From: Xanthomonas arboricola pv. juglandis
GTDB lineage: Bacteria; Pseudomonadota; Gammaproteobacteria; Xanthomonadales; Xanthomonadaceae
Direction: 5' to 3'
Assembly (NCBI RefSeq): GCF_001013475.1
Contig: NZ_JZEF01000006.1
Span: 62,001 to 126,000, forward strand
DNA length: 64,000 bases
The notes below the pieces were generated by a model. It was not told the origin of the DNA and searched no databases. It saw only the letters and a program-made list of their open reading frames with translations. The translations under genes were made by a program, and so were the position numbers. Below, in pieces: positions 1-8,995 of this stretch; position 1 is the stretch's first letter, and every line of letters begins with the position of its first letter.

Positions 1-2471
1 AACACCGTCTCCACGTAGCCCTTGTCACGTGCCTGCTGACGGGTGGTTTCCATGAAGTCGCGTACGCCCGGGTAACGGCTGAAGTACAGCGCGATGTAGT
101 CCTGCGCCTCGCCGCGGCCGATGCCGAGCTGCCGGGCAAGACCAAACGCGCTCATGCCGTACATCAGGCCGAAGTTGATCGCCTTGGCGGCGCGGCGCTC
201 GTCGGCGCTGACGGTGTCGATGGTGCGGCCGAACACCTCGGCGGCGGTGGCGCGGTGCACGTCGGCGCCGGACTCGAACGCACCGACCAGGCCCGGGTCG
301 CCGGACAGGTGCGCCATGATGCGCAGCTCGATCTGCGAGTAATCGCAGGCGATCAGCTTGCGCCCGGCCGGGGCGACGAAGGCGCGGCGGATGCGGCGGC
401 CGTCTTCGGTGCGGATCGGGATGTTCTGCAGGTTGGGATCGGACGAAGACAGCCGCCCGGTGGCCGCGCCGGCCTGGTGGTAGCTGGTGTGCACGCGCCC
501 GGACTGCGGGTGGATCATTTCCGGCAGCTTGTCGGTGTAGGTGCTGCGCAGCTTGGTCAGGCCGCGGTATTCCAGGATCACCCGCGGCAGCTCGTGCTGG
601 TCGGCGATGGCTTCCAGCGCCTCTTCGTTGGTCGACGGCTGGCCCTTGGGCGTCTTGACCACGGCGGGCAGCTTGAGCTCGTCGAACAGCAGCGCCTGCA
701 GCTGCTTGGGCGAGTCCAGGTTGAAGCTGCGCCCGGCCAGCTCGGTGGCCTTCTGCTGGGCGGCGAGCATGCGCTTGGACAGGTCCGCGCTCTGGCGGCG
801 CAGTTCGGCCGCGTCCACGCACACGCCGTTGGCTTCGATACGTGCCAGCACCTCCACCAGCGGCATCTCGATCTCGCGGTAGACGCGCTCCAGGCCCGGC
901 TCGGCGGCCAACCTGGGGCCGAGCACCTGGTGCAGGCGCAGGGTGATGTCGGCATCTTCGGCGGCGTAGCGGGTGGCGTCGTCCAGGCTGATCTGGGCAA
1001 ACGGGATCTGCTTGGCGCCCTTGCCGCAGACGTCCTCGTACTTGACCGTGTCGTAGCCCAGGTAGCGCTTGGCCAGGCTGTCCATGTCGTGGCGGGCGCT
1101 GCCGGAATTGAGCACGAAGCTCTCCAGCAGGGTGTCGTCGCTGTAGCCGGCCAGGGCGATGCCGTGGCGGCGCATCACGTGCAGGTCGTACTTGCCGTGC
1201 TGGCCGAGCTTGCGCACCGCAGGGTCGGTGAGCAGCGGCGCCAGCTGCGCCAGCGCCTGGGCACGGTCGAGCTGGGCCGGGGCGCCGGGGAAGTTGTGGC
1301 CGAATGGCAGATACGCCGCCTGGCCGGGCTCGGCGGCCACGCTCAGGCCGATCAGGTCGGCCTGCAGCGGGTCCAGGCTGTCGGTTTCGGTATCGAAGGC
1401 GAACTGGCCGGCGGCGCGCAGGCGCGCGATCCAGCTGTCGAGCTGTTCCTGGGTCAGGATGGTCTCGTACTGGCCGGGCGCCGACAGCGCGGGGTCCACT
1501 TCCACCGGGGCGCTGACCGGGCCGGACACGAAGCCGGTGCCGCGCGCGCGGACGGGTTCGGTGCGGGCGCTGGCTGCGGCGGCTCCCAACGGCATCGGCT
1601 CGGTCAGCAGGCCGGCCTGGGCGGCTGCACCGCCGAGTTCGCGCAGCGCCTGGGTGAAGCCGTAGCGTGCGTACAGCACCGCCAGCGTTTCGGCGTTGGG
1701 CTCGCGCAGGTCCAGCGCGCGCGGGCCGCTGGCCAGGGGCACGTCGGTCTTGATGGTGACCAGTTCGCGGTTGAGCGGCAGCCGCGGCAGCGCGGCGCGC
1801 AGGTTGTCGCCGATCTTGCCCTTGATCTTGTCGGCGTTGGCGATCACCCCATCGAGCGAGTCGTATTCGGCCAGCCATTTGGCGGCGGTCTTGGGGCCGC
1901 ACTTCTCCACGCCGGGCACGTTGTCCACGGTGTCGCCCATCAGCGCCAGCAGGTCGACGATCTGGTCGGGGCGCACGCCGAACTTGGCGATCACCGCCTC
2001 GTCCGAATCCATGCGGCTGCCGCTCATGGTGTTGACCAGTTCGATGCCCGGGCGGACCAGCTGGGCAAAGTCCTTGTCGCCGGTGGAGATGGTCACGCTC
2101 AGGCCGTCGGCGGCGGCCTGCAGGGCCAGCGTGCCGATCACATCGTCGGCTTCCACGCCGTCGATGCGCAGGATGTCGATGCCCAGCGCATGCACGATGT
2201 CGCACATCGGCTGCACCTGCGCGCGCAGGTCGTCGGGCATCGACGGACGATTGGCCTTGTAGTCGGCATACAGATCGTCACGGAAGGTCTTGCCCGGCGC
2301 ATCCACCACGAACGCGACATAGGCCGGGCGTTCCTTCAGGGTGGCGCGCAGCATGTTGACCACGCCGAACAAGGCACCGGTGGGCTCGCCCTGGGCATTG
2401 GTCAGCGGCGGAAGCGCGTGGAACGCGCGATACAGGTAACTGGACCCGTCGATCAGGACTAATCTGCTCAT
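1..2471 (-). CDS. polA: DNA polymerase I, 3' end cut by window edge
   Basis: Family A repair and replication polymerase with 5'-3' exonuclease, proofreading exonuclease and polymerase domains. It removes RNA primers and fills excision-repair gaps. The start reads MSRLVLIDGSSYLYRAFHAL, typical of the N-terminal 5' nuclease, and about 823 codons are present. The proofreading domain near residue 355 keeps its acidic motif (FDTETDSLD), so it should be active. Polymerase motif A (DYSQIELRIMAHL, about residues 709-722) and motif B on the O-helix (KAINFGLMYG, about 763-772) are visible. Motif C (the HDE region) and roughly the last 100 residues lie left of the window. A DUF2782 lipoprotein gene is divergent from it with 68 bp between the starts. 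Confidence 0.97.
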   Translation of the reverse strand, partial: MSRLVLIDGSSYLYRAFHALPPLTNAQGEPTGALFGVVNMLRATLKERPAYVAFVVDAPGKTFRDDLYADYKANRPSMPDDLRAQVQPMCDIVHALGIDILRIDGVEADDVIGTLALQAAADGLSVTISTGDKDFAQLVRPGIELVNTMSGSRMDSDEAVIAKFGVRPDQIVDLLALMGDTVDNVPGVEKCGPKTAAKWLAEYDSLDGVIANADKIKGKIGDNLRAALPRLPLNRELVTIKTDVPLASGPRALDLREPNAETLAVLYARYGFTQALRELGGAAAQAGLLTEPMPLGAAAASARTEPVRARGTGFVSGPVSAPVEVDPALSAPGQYETILTQEQLDSWIARLRAAGQFAFDTETDSLDPLQADLIGLSVAAEPGQAAYLPFGHNFPGAPAQLDRAQALAQLAPLLTDPAVRKLGQHGKYDLHVMRRHGIALAGYSDDTLLESFVLNSGSARHDMDSLAKRYLGYDTVKYEDVCGKGAKQIPFAQISLDDATRYAAEDADITLRLHQVLGPRLAAEPGLERVYREIEMPLVEVLARIEANGVCVDAAELRRQSADLSKRMLAAQQKATELAGRSFNLDSPKQLQALLFDELKLPAVVKTPKGQPSTNEEALEAIADQHELPRVILEYRGLTKLRSTYTDKLPEMIHPQSGRVHTSYHQAGAATGRLSSSDPNLQNIPIRTEDGRRIRRAFVAPAGRKLIACDYSQIELRIMAHLSGDPGLVGAFESGADVHRATAAEVFGRTIDTVSADERRAAKAINFGLMYGMSAFGLARQLGIGRGEAQDYIALYFSRYPGVRDFMETTRQQARDKGYVETV

Positions 2472-2539
2472 GCGCCAATTCTACGCTGCACGCTCACGCC
2501 ACACCGTGCCGGCGCATACTTGCCGACGACCTAGAACGG

Positions 2540-2839
2540 ATGACGACGATGAAGAGAGCGAGTCTTTTGCTGCTGCCGTTACTGCTGCTCGGCGGCTGCG
2601 CCACCACCTCCGGCGGTACTGCCGGCGACGGTATCCCCGCCGGTGCCGATGTCACCAGCAAGACCATGGGCAACGGCGACAAGGTCGACGAGTACCGGGT
2701 CAACGGCCAGCTGGAAATGGTGCGGGTGACGCCTGCCCGTGGTGCGCCCTACTTCCTGTACGACCGCGACCACGACGGGCATACCGATGCGGAGAAGGAC
2801 AAGGTCAATAAGGTGTATTGGAAGCTGTATAGCTGGTGA
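2540..2839 (+). CDS. DUF2782 family lipoprotein
   Basis: Small secreted lipoprotein of 99 residues. The N-terminus has a charged start, a leucine-rich hydrophobic core and a lipobox ending LGGC (Cys near residue 20), so it should be lipid-anchored in the envelope. The mature part is short, with an RVTPARGAPYFLYDRD segment typical of the DUF2782 family; the biochemical role is unknown. DUF2782 genes often sit beside polA in gammaproteobacteria, as here. An alternative start nine bases downstream (MKRASLL) is also reasonable. The gene is followed directly by a run of 7-bp repeats. Confidence 0.85.
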   Translation: MTTMKRASLLLLPLLLLGGCATTSGGTAGDGIPAGADVTSKTMGNGDKVDEYRVNGQLEMVRVTPARGAPYFLYDRDHDGHTDAEKDKVNKVYWKLYSW

Positions 2840-2894
2840 TTCGGGATTCGGGATTCGGGATTCGGGAATCGGGAATCGGGAATCGGGAATCGTA
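2840..2894. repeat. Tandem 7-bp repeat tract (GATTCGG/GAATCGG)
   Basis: About eight head-to-tail copies of a heptamer alternating between attcggg and aatcggg follow the lipoprotein stop codon. Similar tracts occur again at 51032-51060 and, inverted, at 51243-51286. They look like simple-sequence intergenic filler. The rest of the gap up to 3064 shows no gene. Confidence 0.8.
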
Positions 2895-3064
2895 GAGCGT
2901 AAGCCTCGCGGGTCTTCCGGCGCTGGTTTCAGTGACATCAGCCTAGTGCCGGGCCAGATGGCCCGCCGGTTTCGGTACGCCGCCGCATGGCGACAGGGAT
3001 TGCCTGCACTGTCGCCCTGCGGCAGCCGTCCGCCGGCGGCATTTGGCCGGCCCGATACTTCATC

Positions 3065-5575
3065 TCAGCGTTGCGCCACCGACTCCATGGTTTCTGCGCT
3101 GGAGGTTGCGGCAAGCGCCTTGGCCGGGGCGACCAGCGCCAAGGTCTGGCGTGCGGCGCGCAAGGGTTGCTCGGTATCGCCGTAGATGCCGGTCAGAATC
3201 TGCAATGCCTGCTGTGCGTGGTCGCGCGCGGCGGCCAGCTGGCCGAGCCTGCGCTCGGCTTCGGACAGGCCGCGCAGGATCTCGGCGGTCTGTGGATGCG
3301 TGCGGCCCAGCACCCGCATGGACGACGCCAGCGATGCGCGCTGTTCGGCCAACGAGGCATCCAGCTGGCCATCGTCCAATAGCCACAACGCATGGTTGCT
3401 GCGATAGCCGATGGTGGCCGGCGCATCGTCGCCGAACAGGGTGCGCGCGCGCTCCAGGATTGCGCGGTAATGCGGGCCGGCGTCGGCCAGCTTGCCCTGC
3501 TGCCGCAATGCGTCGGCCAGGTTGCTTTCCACCATCAAGGTGTCGGCGGCGTTGTCGCCGTAGAGCTTGCGGGTGAGGCGCAGCAACGAGGCCAGTTCGG
3601 TTTCGGCAGCGGCAAAGTCGCGTTGCATCAGCAGGAACACCGCCAGGCTGTTGCGCATCGACAGCACCAGCGGGTGCTCCAGCCCGCGCATGGCGATACG
3701 CTCGCGCAGCAAGCTGCGCTGCAGGGCGATCGCCGGCAGCAGCTGACCGACGTCGGCCAGCAGGCCGGCATAGACATTGCCGGCATCGATGCGTTGATCC
3801 GCAGTGGTGGCGCCGTTGGCCAGCGCGGCGACATAGGCATGCCGGCTCTCTGCCATGGCATCGGCCATGCGGCCCTGGTCGCGCAACGCCCAGGCCAAGC
3901 GCGCGCGCATCTCGTTGCCCAGCGCCTGCTGTTCTGCGTTGCCGCCTGCGGCCAGCGCGATGCCCTGGCGTAGCGTCTGTTCGGCCTCGTTCGCCTTGCC
4001 GGCGCCGGTCAGTGCCTGGCCAAGCATCGAGACCGCTTTCAGTGCCGGCGCGCTGGCCGCGCCCATGTGCTGCCGCGCCAATGTCTGGGCGATGCGCAGA
4101 TGCAGCACCGCCTGCGGATAATCGTCCAGCGCGATCAGCGTGCGGCCCAGGGTCAGCTCCACCTGCGTACGAGCATCCGGCTGATCGGCCAACTCACGCG
4201 CGGCACGCTGCGAGGCCTGCTGCAGCACACGCAGCATCAGCGTCTTGTCCAGATCCTGCGCAATGCCCGGGTCCACGCTGGACAGCACCGAACTCATGAA
4301 GTCGCCGGTGACCTGCGCGCGTTGCGCATCGCGCGCAGCGTGTTGCAGCGACCACAGTGTTGCACCCAGGCCGGCAACCAGCGCGATCGAAACAAGTGCA
4401 GCAGCCAGCACGCCGCTGCGATGGCGCTGGGTGAACTTGCGTAGCCGCAACCAGCCGCCGGCCTGCAACGCACGTGGCGGATAACCATCCAGCCAACGGT
4501 GCAGATCGTCCAGCAAGGCCGACACCGACGCGTAGCGTGCGCCCGGTTCCGGCGCCAGCGCGCGCAGCACGATCGCATCCAGGCCATCGCGCAGCTGATC
4601 CTGCAGCTTGCCGTGGGTCGTCGCACGGGCCGCGCAGATGCGCGCGCGCGCATCCGCCGGCACTGCCGCCACCCGCTGCGATGGCGGCTGCGGCACGCCG
4701 TCGCGGTCTGCCACCGGGGCCAGCCCGCAACTCAGTTCGTAGAACATCGCGCCCAGCGCATAGATGTCGCTGCGTGCGTCCACCTCCGGCGCGCCGCGCG
4801 CCTGTTCCGGGCTCATGTAACCGGGCGTGCCGCGGCCATGCGCGGAGGTCATGCCGGGGCTAGACGCATCGATGGCGATGCCGAAATCGATCACGCCCGG
4901 CATCGGCCGCCCATCGACCGCGCTGACCAGCACGTTGCTCGGTTTGAGATCGCGATGGATCACGCCTTTCTGGTGCGCGTGCTGCACCGCCTCGCCCACC
5001 CGCAGCATCAGCAGCACGCGCGCCTGCAGCGACAGCAGGTGCGCATCGCACCACCAGGTGATCGGCTCGCCGCGCAGATACTCCATCACCAGATACGGAC
5101 GGCCGTGCGCATCGGTACCCACGTCGTGGATCTGCGCGATCGCTGGGTGCACCATCTGCGCCAGCAGCCGGCATTCGAATTCGAACAAGGCGCGGCCCTG
5201 CGCATCCAGGGCTTCGGCGGCCACCAGCTTAATCGCCACCTCGCGCTCGTAGGCACCGTCGGCGCGATGGCCCAGATAGACCTGGCCCATGCCGCCGGCG
5301 CCGATCAGGCGGTCGATCGCCCATGCACCGAAGCGCGTGCCGGCCGGCAGCTCCGGCAGCGGCGCGCGCAGTGCAGCAGCGGCCTGTTGCAGCGGCGCGC
5401 GCACGCGCAGGGTGGCCTGCGATTCCACCGCCAGCATCGCCAGCAACTCATCACGCAGCACTGCATCGTCGTCGGTCTGCGCACGCGCGAATGCCTCGCG
5501 CGCTTGCACCGGCAGCAGACAGGCCTGATGGAACAAGGCCTCCAATCGCTGCCAGGAGGTGGCGGCACTGCTCAC
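3065..5575 (-). CDS. Membrane Ser/Thr protein kinase with TPR sensor region
   Basis: Hanks-type kinase of about 836 residues. Counting from the chosen GTG start, the kinase domain (about 80-365) shows the glycine loop GAGGMGQVYL, the ATP-binding lysine in VAIKLV (about K116), the catalytic loop HRDLKPSN (Asp about 209), DFG (about 231) and GTPGYMSPEQ. A single membrane helix lies near 388-408. The remaining 430 residues are TPR-like helices, probably periplasmic. I chose the GTG at 5575 over the upstream ATG at 5593 because it forms a GTGA overlap with the stop of the sigma-factor gene, suggesting translational coupling. Kinases paired this way are known to phosphorylate and activate ECF43-type sigma factors in Xanthomonas, for example the PknS/EcfK pair that controls type VI secretion. 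Whether this pair does the same is inference. Confidence 0.93.
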   Translation of the reverse strand: MSSAATSWQRLEALFHQACLLPVQAREAFARAQTDDDAVLRDELLAMLAVESQATLRVRAPLQQAAAALRAPLPELPAGTRFGAWAIDRLIGAGGMGQVYLGHRADGAYEREVAIKLVAAEALDAQGRALFEFECRLLAQMVHPAIAQIHDVGTDAHGRPYLVMEYLRGEPITWWCDAHLLSLQARVLLMLRVGEAVQHAHQKGVIHRDLKPSNVLVSAVDGRPMPGVIDFGIAIDASSPGMTSAHGRGTPGYMSPEQARGAPEVDARSDIYALGAMFYELSCGLAPVADRDGVPQPPSQRVAAVPADARARICAARATTHGKLQDQLRDGLDAIVLRALAPEPGARYASVSALLDDLHRWLDGYPPRALQAGGWLRLRKFTQRHRSGVLAAALVSIALVAGLGATLWSLQHAARDAQRAQVTGDFMSSVLSSVDPGIAQDLDKTLMLRVLQQASQRAARELADQPDARTQVELTLGRTLIALDDYPQAVLHLRIAQTLARQHMGAASAPALKAVSMLGQALTGAGKANEAEQTLRQGIALAAGGNAEQQALGNEMRARLAWALRDQGRMADAMAESRHAYVAALANGATTADQRIDAGNVYAGLLADVGQLLPAIALQRSLLRERIAMRGLEHPLVLSMRNSLAVFLLMQRDFAAAETELASLLRLTRKLYGDNAADTLMVESNLADALRQQGKLADAGPHYRAILERARTLFGDDAPATIGYRSNHALWLLDDGQLDASLAEQRASLASSMRVLGRTHPQTAEILRGLSEAERRLGQLAAARDHAQQALQILTGIYGDTEQPLRAARQTLALVAPAKALAATSSAETMESVAQR

Positions 5576-6111
5576 AGCTGCGCCGCCAGCCACACCCGCG
5601 CGAAGCGCAGGTCGCGCTCCAGCGTCGGCACCGACACCTCCAGTTGCTCGGCCGCCTCGGCCACGCTGAAACCCACCAGCTCGGTCAGCGCGAAGGCCTT
5701 GGCCTTGCGCTCGTCCACCCGCGCCAGCTTGTCGAAGGCATCGGCAACCACCATCAAGGCCTCCGGCCGTGGCGCGCCGTCGGACAAGCTGATCGTCAGG
5801 GTCACCGCCTGCCCCAGCCGCTTGGCGCTGGCATGTTGGCGCGCCAGATCCACCAGCAGATGGCGCATCTGCAGCGCCGCCACCGCATAGAAATGCGTGC
5901 GCGAGCGAAACGCCTGCTGGCCCTGCTCCAGCCGCATCCAGGCCTCGTGCACCACCTCGGTCGCCTGCAGGCCGGCACGCGCATCGCGCCGCAGCTCGCG
6001 CAACGCGGTGGCGCGCAGCACCTCATAGACCTGCCGCGCCAATGCATCGCCCGCGCCGGGCTCATCGCGCTGCCAGGCCTGCAACAACTCGGTGATCGGC
6101 AGCTCGGACAT
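5572..6111 (-). CDS. ECF-type RNA polymerase sigma factor (ECF43-like)
   Basis: Small sigma-70 factor of about 179 residues. Region 2 has the ATEVVHEAWMRL and HFYAVAALQMRHLLVDLAR blocks typical of the family associated with Ser/Thr kinases. Region 4 ends in an HTH (GFSVAEAAEQLEVSVPTLERDLRFARVWL, split here as GFSVAEAAEQL then SVPTLERDLRFAR). No anti-sigma factor is encoded nearby; the partner is the downstream kinase, whose GTG start overlaps this stop codon. I took the ATG at 6111 because GGCGAG lies eight bases upstream; ATG 6120 or 6180 would add 3 or 23 residues. The target regulon cannot be seen in this window. Confidence 0.9.
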   Translation of the reverse strand: MSELPITELLQAWQRDEPGAGDALARQVYEVLRATALRELRRDARAGLQATEVVHEAWMRLEQGQQAFRSRTHFYAVAALQMRHLLVDLARQHASAKRLGQAVTLTISLSDGAPRPEALMVVADAFDKLARVDERKAKAFALTELVGFSVAEAAEQLEVSVPTLERDLRFARVWLAAQL

Positions 6112-6242
6112 CCGGTCCATCTCGCCTGCGTGGAAGCGCAGTATCCCGCATTGGCGACCGGGCAGGCATTTCAAAACCAAACGGTTTAGCTCGCCTGCGC
6201 CGTCCCTGGCAAACGCGCGTGGGGCCGCAGGTCAGGCAGCCA

Positions 6243-6665
6243 TCAAGGTGCGGGCTGCCAGGTCGGCCCCTGGCAGATGAAGGCCACGCAGCCTTCCACC
6301 TTCAAGGAGCCATCCGCCCCGCGCGTGAGCTTGGCGTTGTAGGTCTTGCCGGATTCGGGGTTGTAGATCCGGCCTTTCCACAGATCCCCGGCGTCCACCA
6401 GTTCGCTGAGGATCACCGTGCCTTCCATCGGGTTGTTGCGCTTGCCCGGATCCGGATTGAAGACATCGGTCTTTGCACTACCAGGCTTGCTCCTCAAGAC
6501 CTTGACGATGGTGCCGCAGAGCGACGCGCCACAGGGCCGGATTTCCACCAGGGCCTGTTGGTTGTCGGTGAACCATTTTCCGGTGATTGGTTCGGCGGCA
6601 AATGTCGGTGCACTCAACGTCGCAAAGGCAAACGCAAGGCAGCTTGTGACTGAGATCGGGTTCAT
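6243..6665 (-). CDS. DUF2147 family secreted protein
   Basis: Periplasmic or secreted protein of about 140 residues with a signal peptide (hydrophobic stretch ending in APTFAAE). The mature part has the DUF2147 pattern: ITGKWFTDNQQALVEIRPCG, GTIVK, then NPMEGTVILSEL, GRIYNPESGKTYNAKL and a C-terminal GCVAFICQGPTW. Four cysteines in the mature part could form two disulfides. The family is small and beta-rich, and its function is not established. It is a single gene, 130 bp downstream of the sigma factor start and on the same strand. Confidence 0.85.
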   Translation of the reverse strand: MNPISVTSCLAFAFATLSAPTFAAEPITGKWFTDNQQALVEIRPCGASLCGTIVKVLRSKPGSAKTDVFNPDPGKRNNPMEGTVILSELVDAGDLWKGRIYNPESGKTYNAKLTRGADGSLKVEGCVAFICQGPTWQPAP

Positions 6666-6959
6666 CGGATTTCCCAAGACGTCGATACGACGCGTATGGC
6701 ACGCGGATTGACAAGCTACGGCGGTGCCACTGCCGCCGCTGCAGCTTGCGTTGGATCAAGCGAATCGAAGCGTAGCGACGCGGTCTTGGGAGATGATTAG
6801 AAGCCTGCAACTTCGCAGGAAGCTCTCAAGGTTTCTGTTTGATCCATTGCACCAGCGACTAAGCGTGTCAGGGAATCAGCCACCAGGCCAATCGCAAGCG
6901 CTGCCAGAGGTCTTCATTCGAGGCCTCACCACGGCGCATCGCGGCATGCGCCGCTCACT

Positions 6960-7298
6960 TAGGCAACAACCCGCTTGCCTGGTAACGTTCGATCAGCGTG
7001 TCGAAAATGCTTGATGCCCGCTCGACAACGTGCCAGCGCCGATCCCTGCACACAAGCATGGCGTCGCCGAATTCAGCATCGACGGCAAGACCGTGGACGC
7101 AGCCTATCTCCAGGGCGCAACCGTGCCGCTCAATGTCGCCGCCTGCCTGGCGTTGCGATGTGGTTCGGCACGAGCAGGGAAGGTCTGCCGATCAACGTGC
7201 AGATCGTCGGCAAGTGGCAGGCGGAACCCACCATCCTGCACCTCGCTGCGCTACTGGAGAGCGTCAGTTCCGTACGCAACCTGCATCCGGTGCCGTGA
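6960..7298 (+). pseudogene. Amidase C-terminal remnant
   Basis: Pieces of the C-terminal part of an amidase-signature enzyme are scattered over frames. LVTFDQRVENA lies near 6980-7013, PIPAHKHGVAEFSIDGKTV and then VPLNVAACLAL near 7036-7150, and GTSREGLPINVQIVGK followed by LLESVSSVRNLHPVP near 7165-7298. At least two frameshifts separate them, and the catalytic N-terminal part is absent. This is a decayed gene, not a coding sequence. The 280 bp before it (6678-6959) shows nothing recognisable. Confidence 0.7.
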
Positions 7299-7512
7299 CG
7301 ACAGCGCCCGGAGTTGGCCACTCCCGGGCGCTTTCAGTTCGACGCGGGCAAGCGGCCTACAACACACAACGGCCGTCATCAGGCGGGTGTGGAAGACGCA
7401 CCCAGAATCTGGGTATACACGTGTTACATGCCGCACTGCACACCGGCTGCGCGTACCTGGCGGTGAGCGCTGCAGTGTTTGTTGCTGCTCTTCGGCGTCA
7501 TGACAGGTTGGC

Positions 7513-7899
7513 TTATGCCACTGCAACTGAATGAACCGCTTCCTCGATCCACAGAAACCGCCCATCGGCATCGCGCTCGGCGAACACGTAGACATCGAGC
7601 GCGGCCGCTGCGCCATCTCGCATCGCAAGGGCAATCGTGTGCCGCTGCGCGTAGCGATTGCCGCAACAAAACTCGTCGCGTACAACAAACGTGGCGTGCT
7701 GCAGATCTTCGCGTAGCTGCACGATGCGTTCGCGCACGGCAGCGCGGTCTTCCCGAAGGCCGTTGGTACATTGACGAAAGTCGGGGCTGAAGTGCCGGTC
7801 CATGGCCTCTTCCACGCTCAGCTGGCGATTGTTGAGCAGGTCATCGACAGCGGCCTTGAGAACATTCGTATGCAGGAGTGCCTGGCGGTCGTCCATCAC
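7513..7899 (-). CDS. NTF2-like (SnoaL-fold) protein
   Basis: Protein of 128 residues with the layout of the NTF2-like/SnoaL group: an N-terminal helix, an AMDRHFSPDFRQ segment, then strands such as ATFVVRDEFC and AALDVYVFAERDADGRFLWIEE. These folds serve as small-molecule isomerases, hydrolases or ligand binders; the substrate here is unknown. Its ATG overlaps the stop of the upstream oxidoreductase (ATGA), so the two are probably co-translated and controlled by the divergent TetR regulator. Confidence 0.75.
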   Translation of the reverse strand: MMDDRQALLHTNVLKAAVDDLLNNRQLSVEEAMDRHFSPDFRQCTNGLREDRAAVRERIVQLREDLQHATFVVRDEFCCGNRYAQRHTIALAMRDGAAAALDVYVFAERDADGRFLWIEEAVHSVAVA

Positions 7900-8900
7900 T
7901 CAACGGTCATCACAATCTTGCCCTGGATGTGGCCTTGCGCGGCGCGTTCGTGTGCCTGCCGCGCCTGCGACAGATCGAAGCTGCTGTCGATGGCTACGCG
8001 CACGGCACCGGACTGTAATAGCGGGGCCAGTGCAGCGAGTTGTGCGCCGCTGGACCTGACCTGGGTGGTGGAGACGCTCACACCCAAGGTGCCGGCGGCT
8101 TGCCGGCCATCGAATCCGAGCGGAAAGATTGGAAACAGCGCTCCACCACGTTTGAGCGTTTGGAGGAATCGCCCCGTCGCCGGACCGCCCACGGCATCCA
8201 CGACCAGATCTGCCTCGCTGATGGCATCTTCCGGCGTTACCCGGGTGTAATCGATGAATACATCTGCGCCCAACTCACGCACGAATGCTTCGTGTCTGCC
8301 TGAGGCGATCGCAACCACGTGTGCACCCTTCCATTTCGCCAACTGCACTGCAAAGTGACCGACGCCGCCGGCGGCACCGTTGACCACCACGGTCTTGCCG
8401 TGCAGCTCCACCGGCACATGCGGCATCGGTTGCAGCGGATTGGGTGCGTTATGCCCTTGTTCGACCATGAACTGCCAGGCCGTCAACAGCGACATGGGCG
8501 CACCCGCAGCGTGGGCATGATCGATCCCGGACGGTTTGACGGCGACCTCGCCCGCTGGTGCGGTCACATACTGTGCATACGCCCGGCTGCCTCCGGCCAA
8601 TCCGCTCGGAAAGCGCACCATCGCATAGACCTCCTCGCCCACCGACAGCCCTTCGACGTCGTCGGCGACTGCTTCGATCACGCCTGACACGTCCGTGCCC
8701 AGAATCAACGGAAAATCCACCGCCGGGCGCCACTGCGCGGGCAGCGCCTTGTAGCCCTCACGCAGGTACCAGTCGGGGGGATTCAAGCCGACGGCGCGCA
8801 CCCGAATCAGCACCTCGCCCGATTGCAGCGCAGGCATAGGCGAATCTTCGTAGCGGAGCACGTCGGGCCCGCCGAATGCGGTCTGACGGATGGCTTTCAT
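7896..8900 (-). CDS. MDR/quinone-oxidoreductase family NADP-dependent reductase
   Basis: Zinc-independent medium-chain reductase of about 334 residues. The N-terminal GroES-like part (MKAIRQTAFGGPDVL, VRAVGLNPPDWYLREG, LGTDVSGVIEAV) and the Rossmann core (VVNGAAGGVGHFAVQLAKW) are typical of the QOR/zeta-crystallin group. No structural zinc cysteines are present. It probably reduces quinones or enones with NADPH. I chose the ATG at 8900 as the family-like start; an ATG at 8930 would add ten residues. The 22-bp palindrome between this gene and the divergent TetR gene suggests derepression by an electrophile or similar compound. Confidence 0.88.
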   Translation of the reverse strand: MKAIRQTAFGGPDVLRYEDSPMPALQSGEVLIRVRAVGLNPPDWYLREGYKALPAQWRPAVDFPLILGTDVSGVIEAVADDVEGLSVGEEVYAMVRFPSGLAGGSRAYAQYVTAPAGEVAVKPSGIDHAHAAGAPMSLLTAWQFMVEQGHNAPNPLQPMPHVPVELHGKTVVVNGAAGGVGHFAVQLAKWKGAHVVAIASGRHEAFVRELGADVFIDYTRVTPEDAISEADLVVDAVGGPATGRFLQTLKRGGALFPIFPLGFDGRQAAGTLGVSVSTTQVRSSGAQLAALAPLLQSGAVRVAIDSSFDLSQARQAHERAAQGHIQGKIVMTVE

Positions 8901-8950
8901 CGTCTTGATCTTTTCTGCAGTGGCTTGCATGCGATACCCTTAACGGAACG

Positions 8951-8972
8951 GTGCTCCGAATATACGGAGCAC
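8951..8972. promoter_or_regulatory. Palindromic operator between oxidoreductase and tetR
   Basis: A perfect 8-bp inverted repeat, GTGCTCCG and CGGAGCAC, flanks the spacer AATATA. A second partial copy of the half-site with its spacer (TGCTCCGAATGTAC) follows at 8973-8986. The site lies between the two divergent starts (8900 and 8996). Arm length, spacing and place match a TetR-type operator controlling both genes. Confidence 0.75.
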
Positions 8973-8995
8973 TGCTCCGAATGTACAGGGTGGAT

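Noticed and set aside
2840..2894. Tandem heptamers as a possible CRISPR or regulatory array
   Set aside because: Units are contiguous with no spacers and no cas genes; simple-sequence repeat.
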